Below are positions 13,148-24,890 of a stretch of 64,000 nt of DNA, in pieces. The position numbers and the translations under genes were made by a program. This DNA is from Castanea sativa (taxonomy: Eukaryota > Streptophyta > Magnoliopsida > Fagales > Fagaceae): positions 48,949,964 through 49,013,963 of the forward strand of contig NC_134015.1 in the NCBI RefSeq assembly GCF_040712315.1. Direction: 5' to 3'. Every line of letters starts with the position of its first letter. The first letter of the stretch is position 1. Below the pieces are notes generated by a model. The model made no database searches. It saw only the letters and a list, made by a program, of their open reading frames with translations, and was not told the DNA's origin.

Positions 13148-16100
13148 ATGAATATGCGTATTTGGAATTGTCGAGGTGCCCTTAACCCAAAATTTCATAG
13201 TTTTGTTTTTGATTTGATTCACAAGCATTCTCCTACAATTCTAGTCATCATGGAAACTAAGGTTAGCGGAGACAGAGCAAAAAGTATTGCAGATAGGCTC
13301 CCCTTGGATGGGGCTTTTTTTGTTAATAATTTTGGGTTGTCTATTGGTCTCTAGGTTCTTTGGGATTCTAGTCGAGTAGAATCTGTTAAGCTCTCCACTA
13401 CAAAACAAGAGGTACATGCTTTGGTGATCCTTTCCTCTCCTAATTTATCTCAGGGTCCCTAGCTTCTCTCTGTAGTCCATGCTAGTCCGAGATACGTAGA
13501 GAGAAGGCTTCTATGGGATAACTTAGCCATTGTGTCTAAACTTCATGGCCTCCCCTGGGTTATTGCGAGGGATCTCAATGAAGTATTGATTGGGGATGAC
13601 AAGTTTGGCGGAAGGGCAGTTAGCACTTATAGAGCTCTCCAATTTCAAGAGTGCCTTGACACATGCAAGATGATTGACATTGGTTTTTCTGGGGTGCACT
13701 ATACGTGTTCTAATAATAGACCTATGGGGCAACTTGTTCTAGAGAGGATAGATTAGGTCTTTGTCAATGCTGAATGGAATGCCCTATTTCTAGAAGCTTG
13801 GGTGGAGCACCTTGAAAGAGGCCATTCTGATCACTGTCTAGTCAAGCTCCACTAGGATAGAGCTCAAATTTACGGACATGATCGGCCTTTTTGATTTCAG
13901 CCAATGTGGCTTTCCCGCCCTTCCTTTCCGGGAATAGCGAGAGACGCCTAGGCAAATCCTAGCTCCTTGTCACATGTTGTCTCTAAATTCACTGATAAAG
14001 TGAAGATCTGGAATCGGAGCATGTTTGGTAATTTGTTTCACTGGAAAAAAACGTATTCTCACTGGATTTAAAGGTGTCCAAATGGGCCTCTCCAATAGAC
14101 CTGATGATTTTTTGGTCTGCATTGAAAAGGATTTGCACGCCAAATTAGCTCTGATCTCGGCTTTAGAAGAAAAATACTGGGCCATGAAGTTTCGTATAAC
14201 CTAGTTGGTTAAGGGGGACAAAAACACTGCCTTCTACCATACCTCTGCTTTGGTTTGTCGAAACAGAACCCGTGTTTCCTGTATGAAAGATCACTTGGGT
14301 AACTGGATGAATGAGGAGAGGGAAATTGCCGATTTTATTAGGAATGGTTATTCAGAGATTTTTATGTCCAGTCACAAATTTTCTACTCTCCTACCTTGGG
14401 ACCCCCTTTGCTGGAATTCATGCCTGAAGGAAGATGAGATTGTTAAACTTTCGACCCCGATATCTGATGAGGAAATCTTAAGCGCCCTCTGATTTCTCAA
14501 AACTTTCAAAGTCCCGAGCCCGAATGGCTTTCATGCAGGGTTCTTTCAACGATTTTGGCTGCTTGTCGGGGAATCAGTAAAAAGGAAGTGAAACAAATTT
14601 TCACCTCCCTTACTATGCCAGAGTATCTGAATAGGATCCTCATTACTCTTATTCCCAAGTGCAGCCGCCCTGAGTCCATCAGCAACTACTGTCCTATTAG
14701 TATATGTAATACTGTGTATAAGGTTGTAACTAAGTTGATTGTGGCTAGGATCCGGCCCATGCTCTCGGACCTCATATCTTCGTACCAAACAGCTTTTGTT
14801 CCTAGTTGAAAAGGAGTTGACAACGCAATAATTGTCTAGGAGGTTATTCATTCTATGTCAAGGAAAAAAGGAAGAGGAGGGATCGTGACAATAAAAATTA
14901 GTTTGGAGCAAGCTTATGACCGCCTTGAATGGAGTTTTATTCGTGACACCTTAGGTCTCTTTAAACTCCCTAACCATTTGATCTCTCTGATAATGAGCTG
15001 TGTGTCTACATCTTTCATCTCCATTCTCTATAATGGTAGAGCTCTTGAGTCTTTTCTTCCTTCAAGAGGCATTAGACAGGGGGACCCCCTGTCCCCCTAC
15101 CTTTTTATCCTCTATATGGAAGTTTTGGGAGTGCTCATCACTGAAAAATGCGATGCTGAGTTGTGGGACCCGATAAGAGCCTCAAGGGGAGGGCTAGCTT
15201 TCTCTCATCTTTTTTTTTTTTTGCGTTTTTTTTTTCGGACAACCTTGTCTTGTTTGCAAAAGCGTATAGGAAGAATTGTGTGGCTATTAGAGACGCTCTT
15301 GACTCCTTTTGCTCATTGTCGGGCCAAAAAGTAAGTAATGCGAAATCCAGGGCGTTCTTTTCTCCTAAAGTCAGTGCTGAATCGAGTGCCGAGCTATGTG
15401 AAATTTTGGGATTCAAGTCCACTCCGATGTTGGGGAAGTATTTGGGGTTTGCTATAAAACATTTAGGTATGAATCAAGATTTTGGGTTCATTATTAAGCG
15501 AATCCAAAACCGCCTCACTAGATGGAAGACGAATTTGTTATCTTTTGCTGGCCGGCCAGTACTCACTCAATCTGTTATTACCATTGTTCCTGATTATGCG
15601 ATGCAGTGTGTGGCTCTTCCTGCAAAAGTTCTCAGTAATGTGGACAAACTGAGTCGAAATTTCCTTTAGGGCTTAACTGAAAATAAAAAGAAGTTTCATC
15701 TTGTTAGTTGGCAGAAAATTACAAAGTCCAAATCAGAGGGTGGCCTTGGTATTCATGCAACCAAACCCAAGAACATTGCCCTCTTAGCTAAGCTCAATTG
15801 GCGGCTAAAGACTGAGACATCTTTGCTTTGGAGTAGGGTTCTAAATCATATGTATAGGAAGGATAGAAGACCGGCTCCTGCTATTTTGAAGCTTCAGACC
15901 TATTTCAACACTCGGTCGGCAATAAGGAAAGGCGAGGTTGTTTTCAAGAAGGGGGGCAAATAGGTTGTTGGCAATAACAACTAGCTCTCCTTATGGAATG
16001 ATAAATGGTTGGACAAGAGACCTTTGAGAAGCCTCATTTCAGGACCTTTCAATCAAGGGGAAGAAAATACTCGATTAAAGGAGGTTCCAAGCTACCATGG

Positions 16101-17289
16101 GTGGAGTTGGCATAACATTTCCTTCTCTCTTCTTAACCAATTGTTGGCTGCCATCAAAGCCACTCTGATATCCTCCTTAGCCTTGTATGAAGATCGTCTA
16201 ACTTGGTCTTCTTCCCCGAGTGGTGCATTTGAGCTTAAAGAGGCGTATAGGCTAGCTAGATTAGAAGGCATTGATGATCAAGCTAGACCCTTTGAAGGTG
16301 AGTGGATTTGGAAGACCCCCACCATTCCAAAGATAAAATGTTTTCTCTGGCAATGTCATCACAATAGCATTCCGGTCCATGCCATCTTCGCTTCTCGAGG
16401 CATGGATATCCTATCTTCTTGCCCCATTTGTAATGATGCACCGGAGACTATATTGCATGTTTTAAGGGACTACCCTTTTGCTCATCGCTTCTGGAATTCT
16501 TTCCCTCCTCCTATGCAAGAAGCGCTGTTTTATGGGGCTAGTATTGTGGACTGGATGAGATTGAATTGTCGTAGCACTAAGTGCACCTCTTTCTCGAGGA
16601 TCAGTTAGGGTAATATCTTTCCTTTTGGTCTGTGGGAATTGTGGCTTCACCGCAATAGTGTAGTGTTTGGTTGAGAAGGGGTCCGGAATGACCTGAAGCA
16701 GGATCTGGTGGCTAAAGTGATTGAATTTTCTCTACTTGGAGACAATGCTAAAACTAGGGGCCTTTGCACAACTATTAAGATCCATTGGTAGTGTCCCCCA
16801 AAGAACTGGATTAAATTAAACATTGATGGATCGTCTCTTGGAAATCCTAGTTTAGCAGGAGGTGGGGGGCTGTTGCGTAATACCAATGGGGATTGGATGA
16901 AAGGCTTTGCAAGGGGTCACAACCAATGCTGCTGCTGAGCTCTGGGCTCTGCACAATGGAATCCGACTATGCATAGCTTTAAAAATCCCTGCTGTGATCA
17001 TAGAATTGGATGTGAAGATCGTGGTGGACTTACTACAAAAAGAGACTCGCAATCAGAATGGTCTTGATGCTATCCTTAGAGATTGCAGGGCGGGGCTTGA
17101 GAGAAATCCCGAGGGTTGAGATCCTACATTGTTATAGGGAGGCCAATAAATGCGTCGATGCCTTAGCGAGGAGGGGTGCTTTGCTTCCTCAAGATTTTGT
17201 AGTTTTCCTGGAACCCCCTTCTGGTGTTGCCTTGCTGATTTGTCTAAATAAGGCTGGGGTTACCTCTGATCAGATTGTCTACCTCTGAT
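13148..17289 (+). pseudogene. LINE ORF2 relic (endonuclease, reverse transcriptase, RNase H)
   Basis: MRIWNCRGALNPKF at 13151 begins the apurinic-type endonuclease, which continues in the same frame past TAG codons at 13352, 13460, 13754 and 13853. Reverse transcriptase pieces lie at 14555-15334 (LITLIPKCSRPESISNYCPI, then GIRQGDPLSPYLFILYME). The catalytic FADD segment at about 15205-15245 is broken by two long T runs that also shift the frame. The thumb region follows at 15241-15666. A zf-RVT segment lies at 16290-16520 (FLWQCHHNSIPVH, CPICNDAPETILHVL). An RNase H domain lies at about 16800-17290 (NIDGSSLGNP, AAAELWALHNG, RREANKCVDAL-like). Most of the stops I traced are TAG. No functional product is possible. 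Confidence 0.9.
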
Positions 17290-17373
17290 CAGATTGTCAA
17301 TGTTCCTAGTGTTGATGTTGTTTAGTTTTAAATGAAATTGCCTTTTTACCCCAAAAAAATTATGGTTCACAGC

Positions 17374-17971
17374 GAGTAAAATTATACTATTGTTCTATCC
17401 TTTGCTCTCTATTATTATTTATTTTTTTCATTCAGGGTTAAAAATCTAAAAGGAGAATCTTAATCTTAGTGCCTAAAAAAAAGGCCCATGTTTGAAAACC
17501 ACGGCAGAATATAATATAGGTAAAGTAGTAGATACTATAGGTAGAGAATAATAATGCAGAAACATATATTCAGGACATTAATCGCAGGCTCACAGCATTT
17601 GATACTCTCTTACTCTCACACTCTCTTTACTCTCTCAGACTCACTAGTCCCTATAAGCACTGTCCCCACTCAGCCACATTTGCTTTTCCCCTTTCTCTTT
17701 TTTCTCTCTTTTAATTTTTTTCTCTTCTCTTTCTCTCCTTGTCTCTTTCTTCTTTCCAAATCTTTTTTTTCACACTCAAAACGCAGTGCTTTTACTGCTT
17801 TTTTCACACCACACTGTACTACTACAACCTCTCTCTCTCTTCGCACTTTCATATCAGACCCAGTGCTGGTTTTGCACCAGGGTTTCTGGTAATGCTGAGA
17901 GCTTAGTAAATCTTTGCACTTTTTTTATAGCTGTTCTTGTAATCTTGGGTTTCGCCTTGAGCACACAAGTA
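17374..17971 (+). promoter_or_regulatory. Promoter and 5' leader region of NHL gene 1
   Basis: Only about 600 bp separate the LINE target duplication from the start codon. The last 400 bp are strongly pyrimidine-rich (CTCTCT and TTTTCTCTTC tracts at 17600-17840), typical of plant 5' leaders. An upstream ATG at 17786 is in frame with the main start but is not needed for the expected signal peptide. I could not fix a TATA box. Confidence 0.45.
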
Positions 17972-20900
17972 ATGGGCAAGAATGTGCTGGTCTTGGGTCT
18001 CACCCTTTTGGTTCTATTTGGAGCTGTATCGTCAGCTTCTACATCTGCTTCTCCAGCAAGTGAGTACTGGGTATAGTTTGTAATGTGTGTTTTGTAAGTG
18101 TTTATGAGCTAAAAATGCTTGCTTTTACATGATCTGAATTTGATGTGTATCTTTTTTTTTGTGTGTGTTGTGGGTGCAGAGATTATTAATGGGATTTTCT
18201 CAAATGCTGTGTCTTTCTGTATGAAATGGTTGTGGTCACTCAAATCAACCACCAAAACAGGTATGGCATAGATCTCTGGTACTAGGCACATTTTTCTTTG
18301 TTTTTCTGTTATGGGTTTTTCTGTTTTTGTTTGATAGTAATCTGAAATGGTGGGTTTCATGGGACTTTAATGTGTACAGCAATTTCTGGGCGTCCAATGA
18401 TGAAGTTTGAAAGTGGGTATACTGTGGAGACTGTGTTTGATGGAAGCAAGCTTGGTATTGAGCCTTACTCGGTTGAGGTGTTGCCTGGTGGAGAGCTTTT
18501 GGTTCTGGACTCTGCTAATAGTAACCTCTATAGGATCTCTGCGTCTCTTTCTCTATGTGAGTGTTTGTTTTGTTTTGTTTATGTAATGGATTGGAAATAT
18601 TGCTTGCTTGGCTCATCTTCTCCTTATTGAGTTCCATTTCTATTTTGTTTTGAAAATTGTTGATTTGGGTGTGTCTGGCTGTTTTCTGTTAAATTTCTGC
18701 ATCTATTGGCCAATCTATTCTGAGAAGTGTAATGGGTTTGCTTTCTGTGTATAAAATTAATCATAAGCCTTTCTTGTTGATTGTGGTATCTTGCCGCGTA
18801 TTGTATCAACTTGTGTTTAAATTATTGTCTATTATGTAGAACAAATGGTTGGTGAATTAGTTTATTTGGAAGTAGAATGTGTATAATGTGCCAAGTTCCT
18901 ATTAAAATTACACTCCACTCCACTCTTCCTCAATTTGGTAATTCTATATATTTCTGAAGCCAGTTGTCTCAAGTAATACTTAAAATACAGTTTCAATCAC
19001 ATTCATTTTAGCTTTGGGAAGATGTAGCATGGAAGTTTTGTTAGCAAAGAAGAAGTATGTGCTGTGAATGCAATGCTAGCACAGGTTTATATCATCGGCA
19101 AATAAATAAAGAATTACATTCTTTTTTGGAGTATTGTAAACTTTTTTATGTAAAATTGGACAAAGTTGAGCCTAAAATATGTTTCTTATACTATATTTTA
19201 CTTGTAATTCCTACACTGTCACACTACACTTTAATGTATAAGACTCACACTGCAACTTTTTCAAATTTTATTTTTCTGATATCTTGAGAAAGTGAACAAT
19301 TGTTAAAGCGAATGGCTATCTGGGATGTCTCTTTTTTTTTTCTTTTTTCTTTTTTGCATAATTAAAATATGGAAAACTGCAGACATGACCCCCTAAAGGT
19401 TACACTCCATTCTCACACTCTTTTGTTATGATTGACCTTTTCATGTGTGTGCATTTTCTTTACTTATTATCATAAATACATTGGAAAGCTGCAGACATGA
19501 CCCCCCTAAAGGTTACACTCCATTCTCACATACTCTTTTGTTAAGATTGACCTTTTCATGTGTGTGCATTTTCTTTACTTATGATCATAAATACATTGGA
19601 AAACTGCAGACAGCAGACCGAAGCTAGTCACAGGATCCCCTGAAGGTTATTCTGGACATGTAGATGGGAGAACTAGAGAAGCGAGGATGAACCACCCAAA
19701 GGGGCTTACAGTTGATGACAGAGGAAATATTTATATTGCAGACACTATGAATATGGCTATCAGGAAGATAAGTGAAGCTGGTATATGCTATATATGATTT
19801 TCTTGTTAATAAAAAAATCACTCTAAAACTATTCTTTGTTTTGGTGTTACAGTTGTGAATTTCTATTTGTTTCTAACATGGTTGGAATTTCTACCTGCAG
19901 GTGTTACAACAATTGCAGGAGGGAGATTGGGCCGTGGAGGGGGTCATGTCGATGGACCAAGTGAAGATGCAAAATTTTCAGACGACTTTGATGTGGTTTA
20001 CATTGGTAGCAGTTGCTCCCTACTAGTCATAGACAGAGGAAACCAAGCTATCAGGGAGATCCAACTCCACTTTGATGATTGTGCTTATCAATATGGAAGT
20101 GGTTTTCCTCTTGGTAAACAACTTAGTCCAAATTGTATCCTTTATATTTTTCTATGCTATTGACCAATATGTACTATTTTTCATCGTTGCAGGAATTGCA
20201 ATGCTTGTTGCAGCTGGCTTCTTTGGGTACATGTTGGCATTGCTGCAACGTAGAGTGGGTACAATTATGTCTTCCCAGGAAGTGAGTAATCTCGTCTTCT
20301 GCACTCTACAAGATAAATATCTGCTCATTTGATGGTGTATAATTTATGCTTGATTATAGAATTACCCACCGTAATTATGTTAGAATCTAGATCAGTCTGA
20401 AATGTCATTCAAAAGAGTGAGTTATTCATCAATTCTTTTGCCATGCACGTGTTTGGAAATTGAAAAATTAGATCCAGGAATACTTTCCGGTCTAATCTTA
20501 TATCTTGTACTGAAGGAAAATTTATAATTGAAAACAAATGTTGTCTGGCAAGCTGTAGCCAAGTTATTCTTTTTCTTTTTCTTTTTTTCCTTTCTTTCTA
20601 ATGAAATCACTGCATGAAAAAGCACCGAGTATTCACCCTCAGTATTTTGTACTATGTATTAGCCATATGCTAAGAGCAACTTTAACATGAGATGATGCAG
20701 ATATCATTTTTTGTAGTTCAAAATGCTGCTTATTTGCTGTAGCATGAATAAAGTTTCTAGTGTCTTTTGTGAAAAAATGAAACCTTCATTCATCTTTTAT
20801 CTCATGCTTTTAAAGGATCAGGGTCCAACAAAGACAAGCATTCCATCAAACCCGTATCAGAAGCCTCCAAAGTCTGTCAGGCCACCATTAATCCCAGCAG

Positions 20901-21502
20901 AAGATGAACAGGAGAAGCAAGAAGAAGGCTTCTTTGGATCCATTGGAAAGCTTCTTGTCAACACTTGGGCATCAGTAGTGGAGATTCTGGGAGCAATATT
21001 TCCTGTGTTTAGAAAGAAGGAGCCACTAGACTATGAATATCAAAACCAGCAGTATCAGCAGCAACAAAAGCACTCAAATGTTTGGCCTATGCAAGAGAGC
21101 TTTGTGATACCCGATGAAGATGAGCCCCCTTCAATTGAAACCAGAACCTCGACTCCACGTAAAACCTACCCTTTCATGTCCAAGGATGCTGAAAAGATAC
21201 ACCAATTGCGTCAAAGTCGAGTTTTCTATAACGGTGGGTGGGATGGCGATCTTCAGCAGCAGCAGCAGCAGCATAAGCAGAAACAGCAGCATCATCATCA
21301 TAGGTATTATTCGTCCATCCCACATACTTACTATGAGCAGAGCTGTGAGCAAACCAATGAAGTTGTTTTTGGGGCAGTTCAGGAACAGGATGGAAAGCGT
21401 GAACCAGTGGTGATAAAGCCTGTTGATTATGGAAATCCCATGTTTGATCATCACAACATTCGCTCTCGAAGTAATTATATGGGATATCACCATGGCTATT
21501 GA
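17972..21502 (+). CDS. NHL-repeat membrane protein (NHL gene 1)
   Basis: Seven exons with GT-AG borders: 17972-18059, 18180-18260, 18380-18556, 19610-19780, 19901-20113, 20193-20281 and 20816-21502, giving 501 residues. Start ATG 17972 gives a good signal peptide (GKNVLVLGLTLLVLFGAVSS). Residues of about 57-243 hold NHL-type beta-propeller repeats (VLPGGELLVLDSANSNLYRI, HPKGLTVDDRGNIYIADTMN, SCSLLVIDRGNQAIREI). A membrane span follows at about 244-262 (IAMLVAAGFFGYMLALL). The tail is hydrophilic, with proline-rich and Gln/His-rich runs near 420-436. It resembles plant NHL-domain proteins such as Arabidopsis At1g23880/At1g70280, whose function is poorly known. The expected location is the secretory pathway with the propeller in the lumen or outside (inference). 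It converges with NHL gene 2. Confidence 0.93.
19371..19609 (+). repeat. Tandem triplication of about 113 bp at the end of intron 3, copying the 3' splice site
   Basis: GGAAAACTGCAGACA recurs with CTGCAG at 19377, 19489 and 19604 (periods 112 and 115). Each copy carries the same following sequence (ACTCCATTCTCACA, TTCATGTGTGTGCATTTTC). The last CTGCAG is the acceptor needed to keep the exon 4 frame. The two earlier ones are duplicated acceptor-like sites followed by ACATGACC. Confidence 0.9.
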
Positions 21503-22218
21503 TCATATACATATAAGAGATCTCTTAGTTTTGACCTTGTTCCTTATTGTTCGTCCTTTAAAATTTAGGTTATAGGTGGTACCAAGATTTCTTTCTGGGA
21601 AAAAAAAAAAGAAAAAAAGAAAAAGAAAAAAGAGGAGTGTATGTGGGAAGCTTTGCAAATATGAGATTTACTGATTCTGGCAAAAACATCAGAGGCACAC
21701 TGGCCCTTCTATCAATGGTACTGAAATTGAAGGATGAGCTAAGATTTTTCCCTACTCTATTTAATTTCCATTGAAAATTTACTTCCATAGTTCCATTATC
21801 TCTTATTCGGAAAGCCAATGTTTTAAAATAGTTTCTACATTCTTCAAAGAAGAGAACACCACTCACCACAAGAAATTGTGTTGTACTGATGACAGTGGCT
21901 CTAAGTTCTTGTAAACATATCTCTGTGTCATCTACAATTCTACAGACATCTGAGCTCACTATGATTACCCAATGCCTCCCCAGGGTCCAATAATGTGTAT
22001 TCTAGGAGATGAGGTGATGGGAGGTGAGAGGACATGGAAGGGAAAGGGTGATTGTTGGAATATGCTGTACTAAAGTGATGGCTCAATGCCTTCCCAAGTG
22101 CCCAATGACATGTGCAGACGTTTGGAATTTTGGAAGGAGACAAATGAGCAGGGAATGTTGACATTTAGGAGTGATCACACCATAACGGTCTAATTACCTA
22201 TTTTTCCTAAAGCTTAAG
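21503..22218 (+). other. 3' UTR of NHL gene 1 and spacer
   Basis: Contains an A/G-rich tract at 21599-21632 and no recognisable coding sequence. The minus-strand open frame 21570-21959 has no family features and overlaps the likely 3' UTR. Confidence 0.4.
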
Positions 22219-22230
22219 AGATGGTAAATT

Positions 22231-22457
22231 AACCCAGGTGGGTTGGCCAAGTGGTTGGGCACTTGGTCTCAAAGTACTTGTCCCAGGTTCGACTGGGTGT
22301 GCTCTTCGGTTTGAGTCTAGGTACCTGCACTTTGAAAAAAAAAAACCCTTAGGCTAGCGATTTACCCCCCCCCCCCCCCCCACTAGGGTCTATCAGTTGT
22401 GAACAGTGGAAAACCGGAAAAAAAAAAAGAAAAAAAAAAAAAGAAAAAAAAAAAGAA
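22231..22457 (+). mobile_element. tRNA-derived SINE with perfect 12-bp target duplication
   Basis: TGGCCAAGTGGTTGG near 22242 fits an RNA polymerase III box A, and GGTTCGACTGG near 22287 fits box B. The body ends in A-rich sequence with G interruptions. AGATGGTAAATT flanks it on both sides without mismatch (22219-22230 and 22458-22469). A run of 17 C (22365-22381) lies inside. Confidence 0.88.
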
Positions 22458-22933
22458 AGATGGTAAATTTACTTATTTAATCTGACAATAACAATGATGC
22501 ACCCCTCACACTATATATTTCCCACTTTGACTCGTAGAAAAGTTGGTGGTAACATATTTTCCATGCAGTTAGTTTCTCTAGTAGATGGACATGATTCTTA
22601 CAAAGGGTTTGTTTGTTTCTATAGTTACAATCCTTCAAGAGGGGTGTAAGGGTGGTTTTGAATAAATTCCAAATCTCCAGGCCATCTTATCCTTGCCCTC
22701 TCTCATTTTTAGACAAACTCTTTGCATGTGATTTCTATCCTTACAGGACTTCTAGGACCAACAAGGAGAGAGGAAGAGTGACTGGGGGAATGTCTCTCTC
22801 TCTCTCTCGTCATTCCAAACATATTCGATTAGACATGTACACATTTCTGAATGAAGAGAAATGAGAGGAAGGGTAGTTGGAATAAACCGTAGGCATAGGC
22901 ATTTTGTACCAGACGTGCAATTTATATCCAACA

Positions 22934-22950
22934 TTTTTTTTTTGGGAAAG
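22934..22950 (-). mobile_element. 17-bp micro-retroposition flanked by a 15-bp duplication
   Basis: AATTTATATCCAACA occurs at 22919-22933 and again at 22951-22965. Between the copies lie ten T and GGGAAAG, which on the minus strand is CTTTCCC plus an A10 tail. This is the footprint of target-primed insertion of an extremely 5'-truncated transcript. Confidence 0.65.
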
Positions 22951-23592
22951 AATTTATATCCAACATAACTGTATTACTTCTAACTTGTGCAAAACTTATC
23001 CAGAGTGGAGGTCAATAACATTATATTTTTTTTACAAAGGATGATCAATGATAATTTTTTAATGCAATATGTCTCTCTTGAAAACACCAAGAAATCTTAG
23101 TTGACTTAAAGGCTCTTGGCTATAATGATTTTAACCATATTTTAATTATTTTATCTCAATATAAATTTCAATGAATTTACAAATTCATCCACCAAATTTC
23201 CTTGCTACAAGGTTAGGCTTGACACCAATGCACAAGAGTTGACACGATTCAAACATGTGACAAACATTAGACATGTGTTCGTATTGTGTCATGCTATCAA
23301 CTCTATTGTATTGGAGCACTGGAGGTAAGCTGAGTCTTTTATTGTAAGAAAATAGAGTACATACCTCTATAAGATCATGTATTCGCTTGTTCCACGTTAT
23401 AAATCATGCCTTCATACCTTGAACAATCTATTGCTTATGGTGGTGCTTACTACTAGAGCAAGTCACGCAATATTCACAGTCTAATTAAGAACCATAAAAT
23501 AAAATCCAAAACTAGAGAGAATGGTGGAGAGGAAAAGATTTTATTTTCATGAGTTACACAAATTAGAGAGGTTACACCCTTAAGTAACCCAC

Positions 23593-23621
23593 TCCCATGT
23601 AACGTGTAACGTTACATGGGA
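23593..23621. repeat. Perfect palindrome with 12-bp arms and 5-bp loop
   Basis: TCCCATGTAACG, then TGTAA, then CGTTACATGGGA. The arms are exact reverse complements. No gene or transposon end could be assigned to it. Confidence 0.8.
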
Positions 23622-24359
23622 ATTAATCCCATTAATTGTGGCCAGCCTACGGTCATGTCGACTAATGGGTGAACCTGACATGGGTGGCTCTAGATACGCT
23701 CCAGGGGTTCAAAAGACCCCCTTGAGCTGGGCCAAAAAAAAAATTATATATAATTTTTTTAATTTCTTTCATTTGACCCTTCTAAAATAAAATTTTGAAC
23801 CCCTAAAATGAATTTGAATACGATCATCTTCAAAAGATCTTTGTTTTTTTAAACACAAAAAAAAAAAAAAAAAAGGAGGATCAGGATCCTAGTACAAATT
23901 ATTTTCTTCTGCCATCAATGCCATTCACAAAACAAAAACATGTCCGTTTACGTTGTCACGGTTTTCTGGCATGAAGAGTACTGATTTATCAAAATAAGCC
24001 ACAACAACAATCCAGAGAAAGATCTCATGCTTCATAGCATCAACGTCACATCATTTGAGAATGAGGGAAAAGCATTTTAAAGTCGCTCACTTTGTCACTT
24101 GGTTAGTGAAAAGGCACCACATTTGCTGGCTTCAATTAGGAATTTAGGTGCTTTCTTTTGCATGGTAGGGCTGTATGTGATCAAAGATGTATCATTGCAT
24201 GCATATATTTTTGATAATCGCATGCATATCTTTGTGGTACCATAGACTAATTCAGAAGCTAATAGCCTACCAAGCTTTTATCAGGTGCATAATAAAGATT
24301 GAGACTATGTTTCTTGCTTTGGTTAGAGCAGCAGCTCATCTTCTTGACAGACTTTGCAA

Positions 24360-24890
24360 GCTCCCCATGGATATGCAAAAGTCTCATGCATATGCAAAAG
24401 TCTTTGCATTTTGTGAGAAGGTGTGTACATTACGCGGGATAGTTTTATTACATTTTGTAGGAAAATTTGAATATTACGAGGGAGAGTGTGTACATTTTGT
24501 GAGAAAGCTTATACATTGCATGGAAAAGTGTGTATATTTTGTGGAAAAGTCTTTACATTTTATACATTATAATTATATACATTTTTTGAAAATTTTGATA
24601 CGTTGAATGTTTAAATTATGTACATTAGTAAAATTGTATACATTTAATATATAGAATTGTTTATTTTATTGAGAAATTATGTGCGTTAAATATACATAAT
24701 TGTGTAAATTCTTTAATTGTTTGGATCTTGAATGTGCAAAGATTATACTCTCAATAATTTGTGCAGAATAATGTCTATACATCAAAACATTTTGAATGTT
24801 AAATATATAAAATTGTGTACTTTGTATGAAAAATGTGAACGTTAAATATATAAAATTTTGTATATTTTTAAGGTATTGCACTTGATGCAA
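24360..24890 (+). repeat. Dispersed repeat copy A with degenerate TGTACATTTTGTG units
   Basis: Imperfect units of about 30 bp (GTGTACATTTTGTGAGAAAG and variants) are followed by AT-rich sequence with TTAAATATACATAATTGTGT. The same two blocks recur at 30840-31180, with the order of the blocks changed. Confidence 0.55.

Larger units (their letters stand above)
11312..17360 (+). mobile_element. Nearly full-length, decayed L1-type LINE
   Basis: The element carries, in order, an ORF1 with DUF4283 and a zinc knuckle, then an ORF2 with endonuclease, reverse transcriptase, a zf-RVT-like segment and RNase H. It ends in a short A-rich tail (CCCCAAAAAAAT). The flanks TATGGTTCATAGC (11299-11311) and TATGGTTCACAGC (17361-17373) match at 12 of 13 positions and form a target site duplication. 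It is full of stops and several frameshifts, so it is dead. The right-hand TSD lies about 600 bp upstream of the NHL gene 1 start codon. Confidence 0.9.

Noticed and set aside
17554..17892. Open frame in the leader of NHL gene 1
   Set aside because: Low-complexity Ser/Phe/Leu content from CT-rich leader DNA. At most an upstream ORF.
21131..21512. Minus-strand frames opposite NHL gene 1 exon 7
   Set aside because: They arise from the CAG and CAT repeats of the true exon read backwards.
22231..22320. Functional tRNA gene suggested by box A and box B
   Set aside because: No cloverleaf with a paired acceptor stem is apparent, and the A-rich tail with a target duplication marks it as a SINE.
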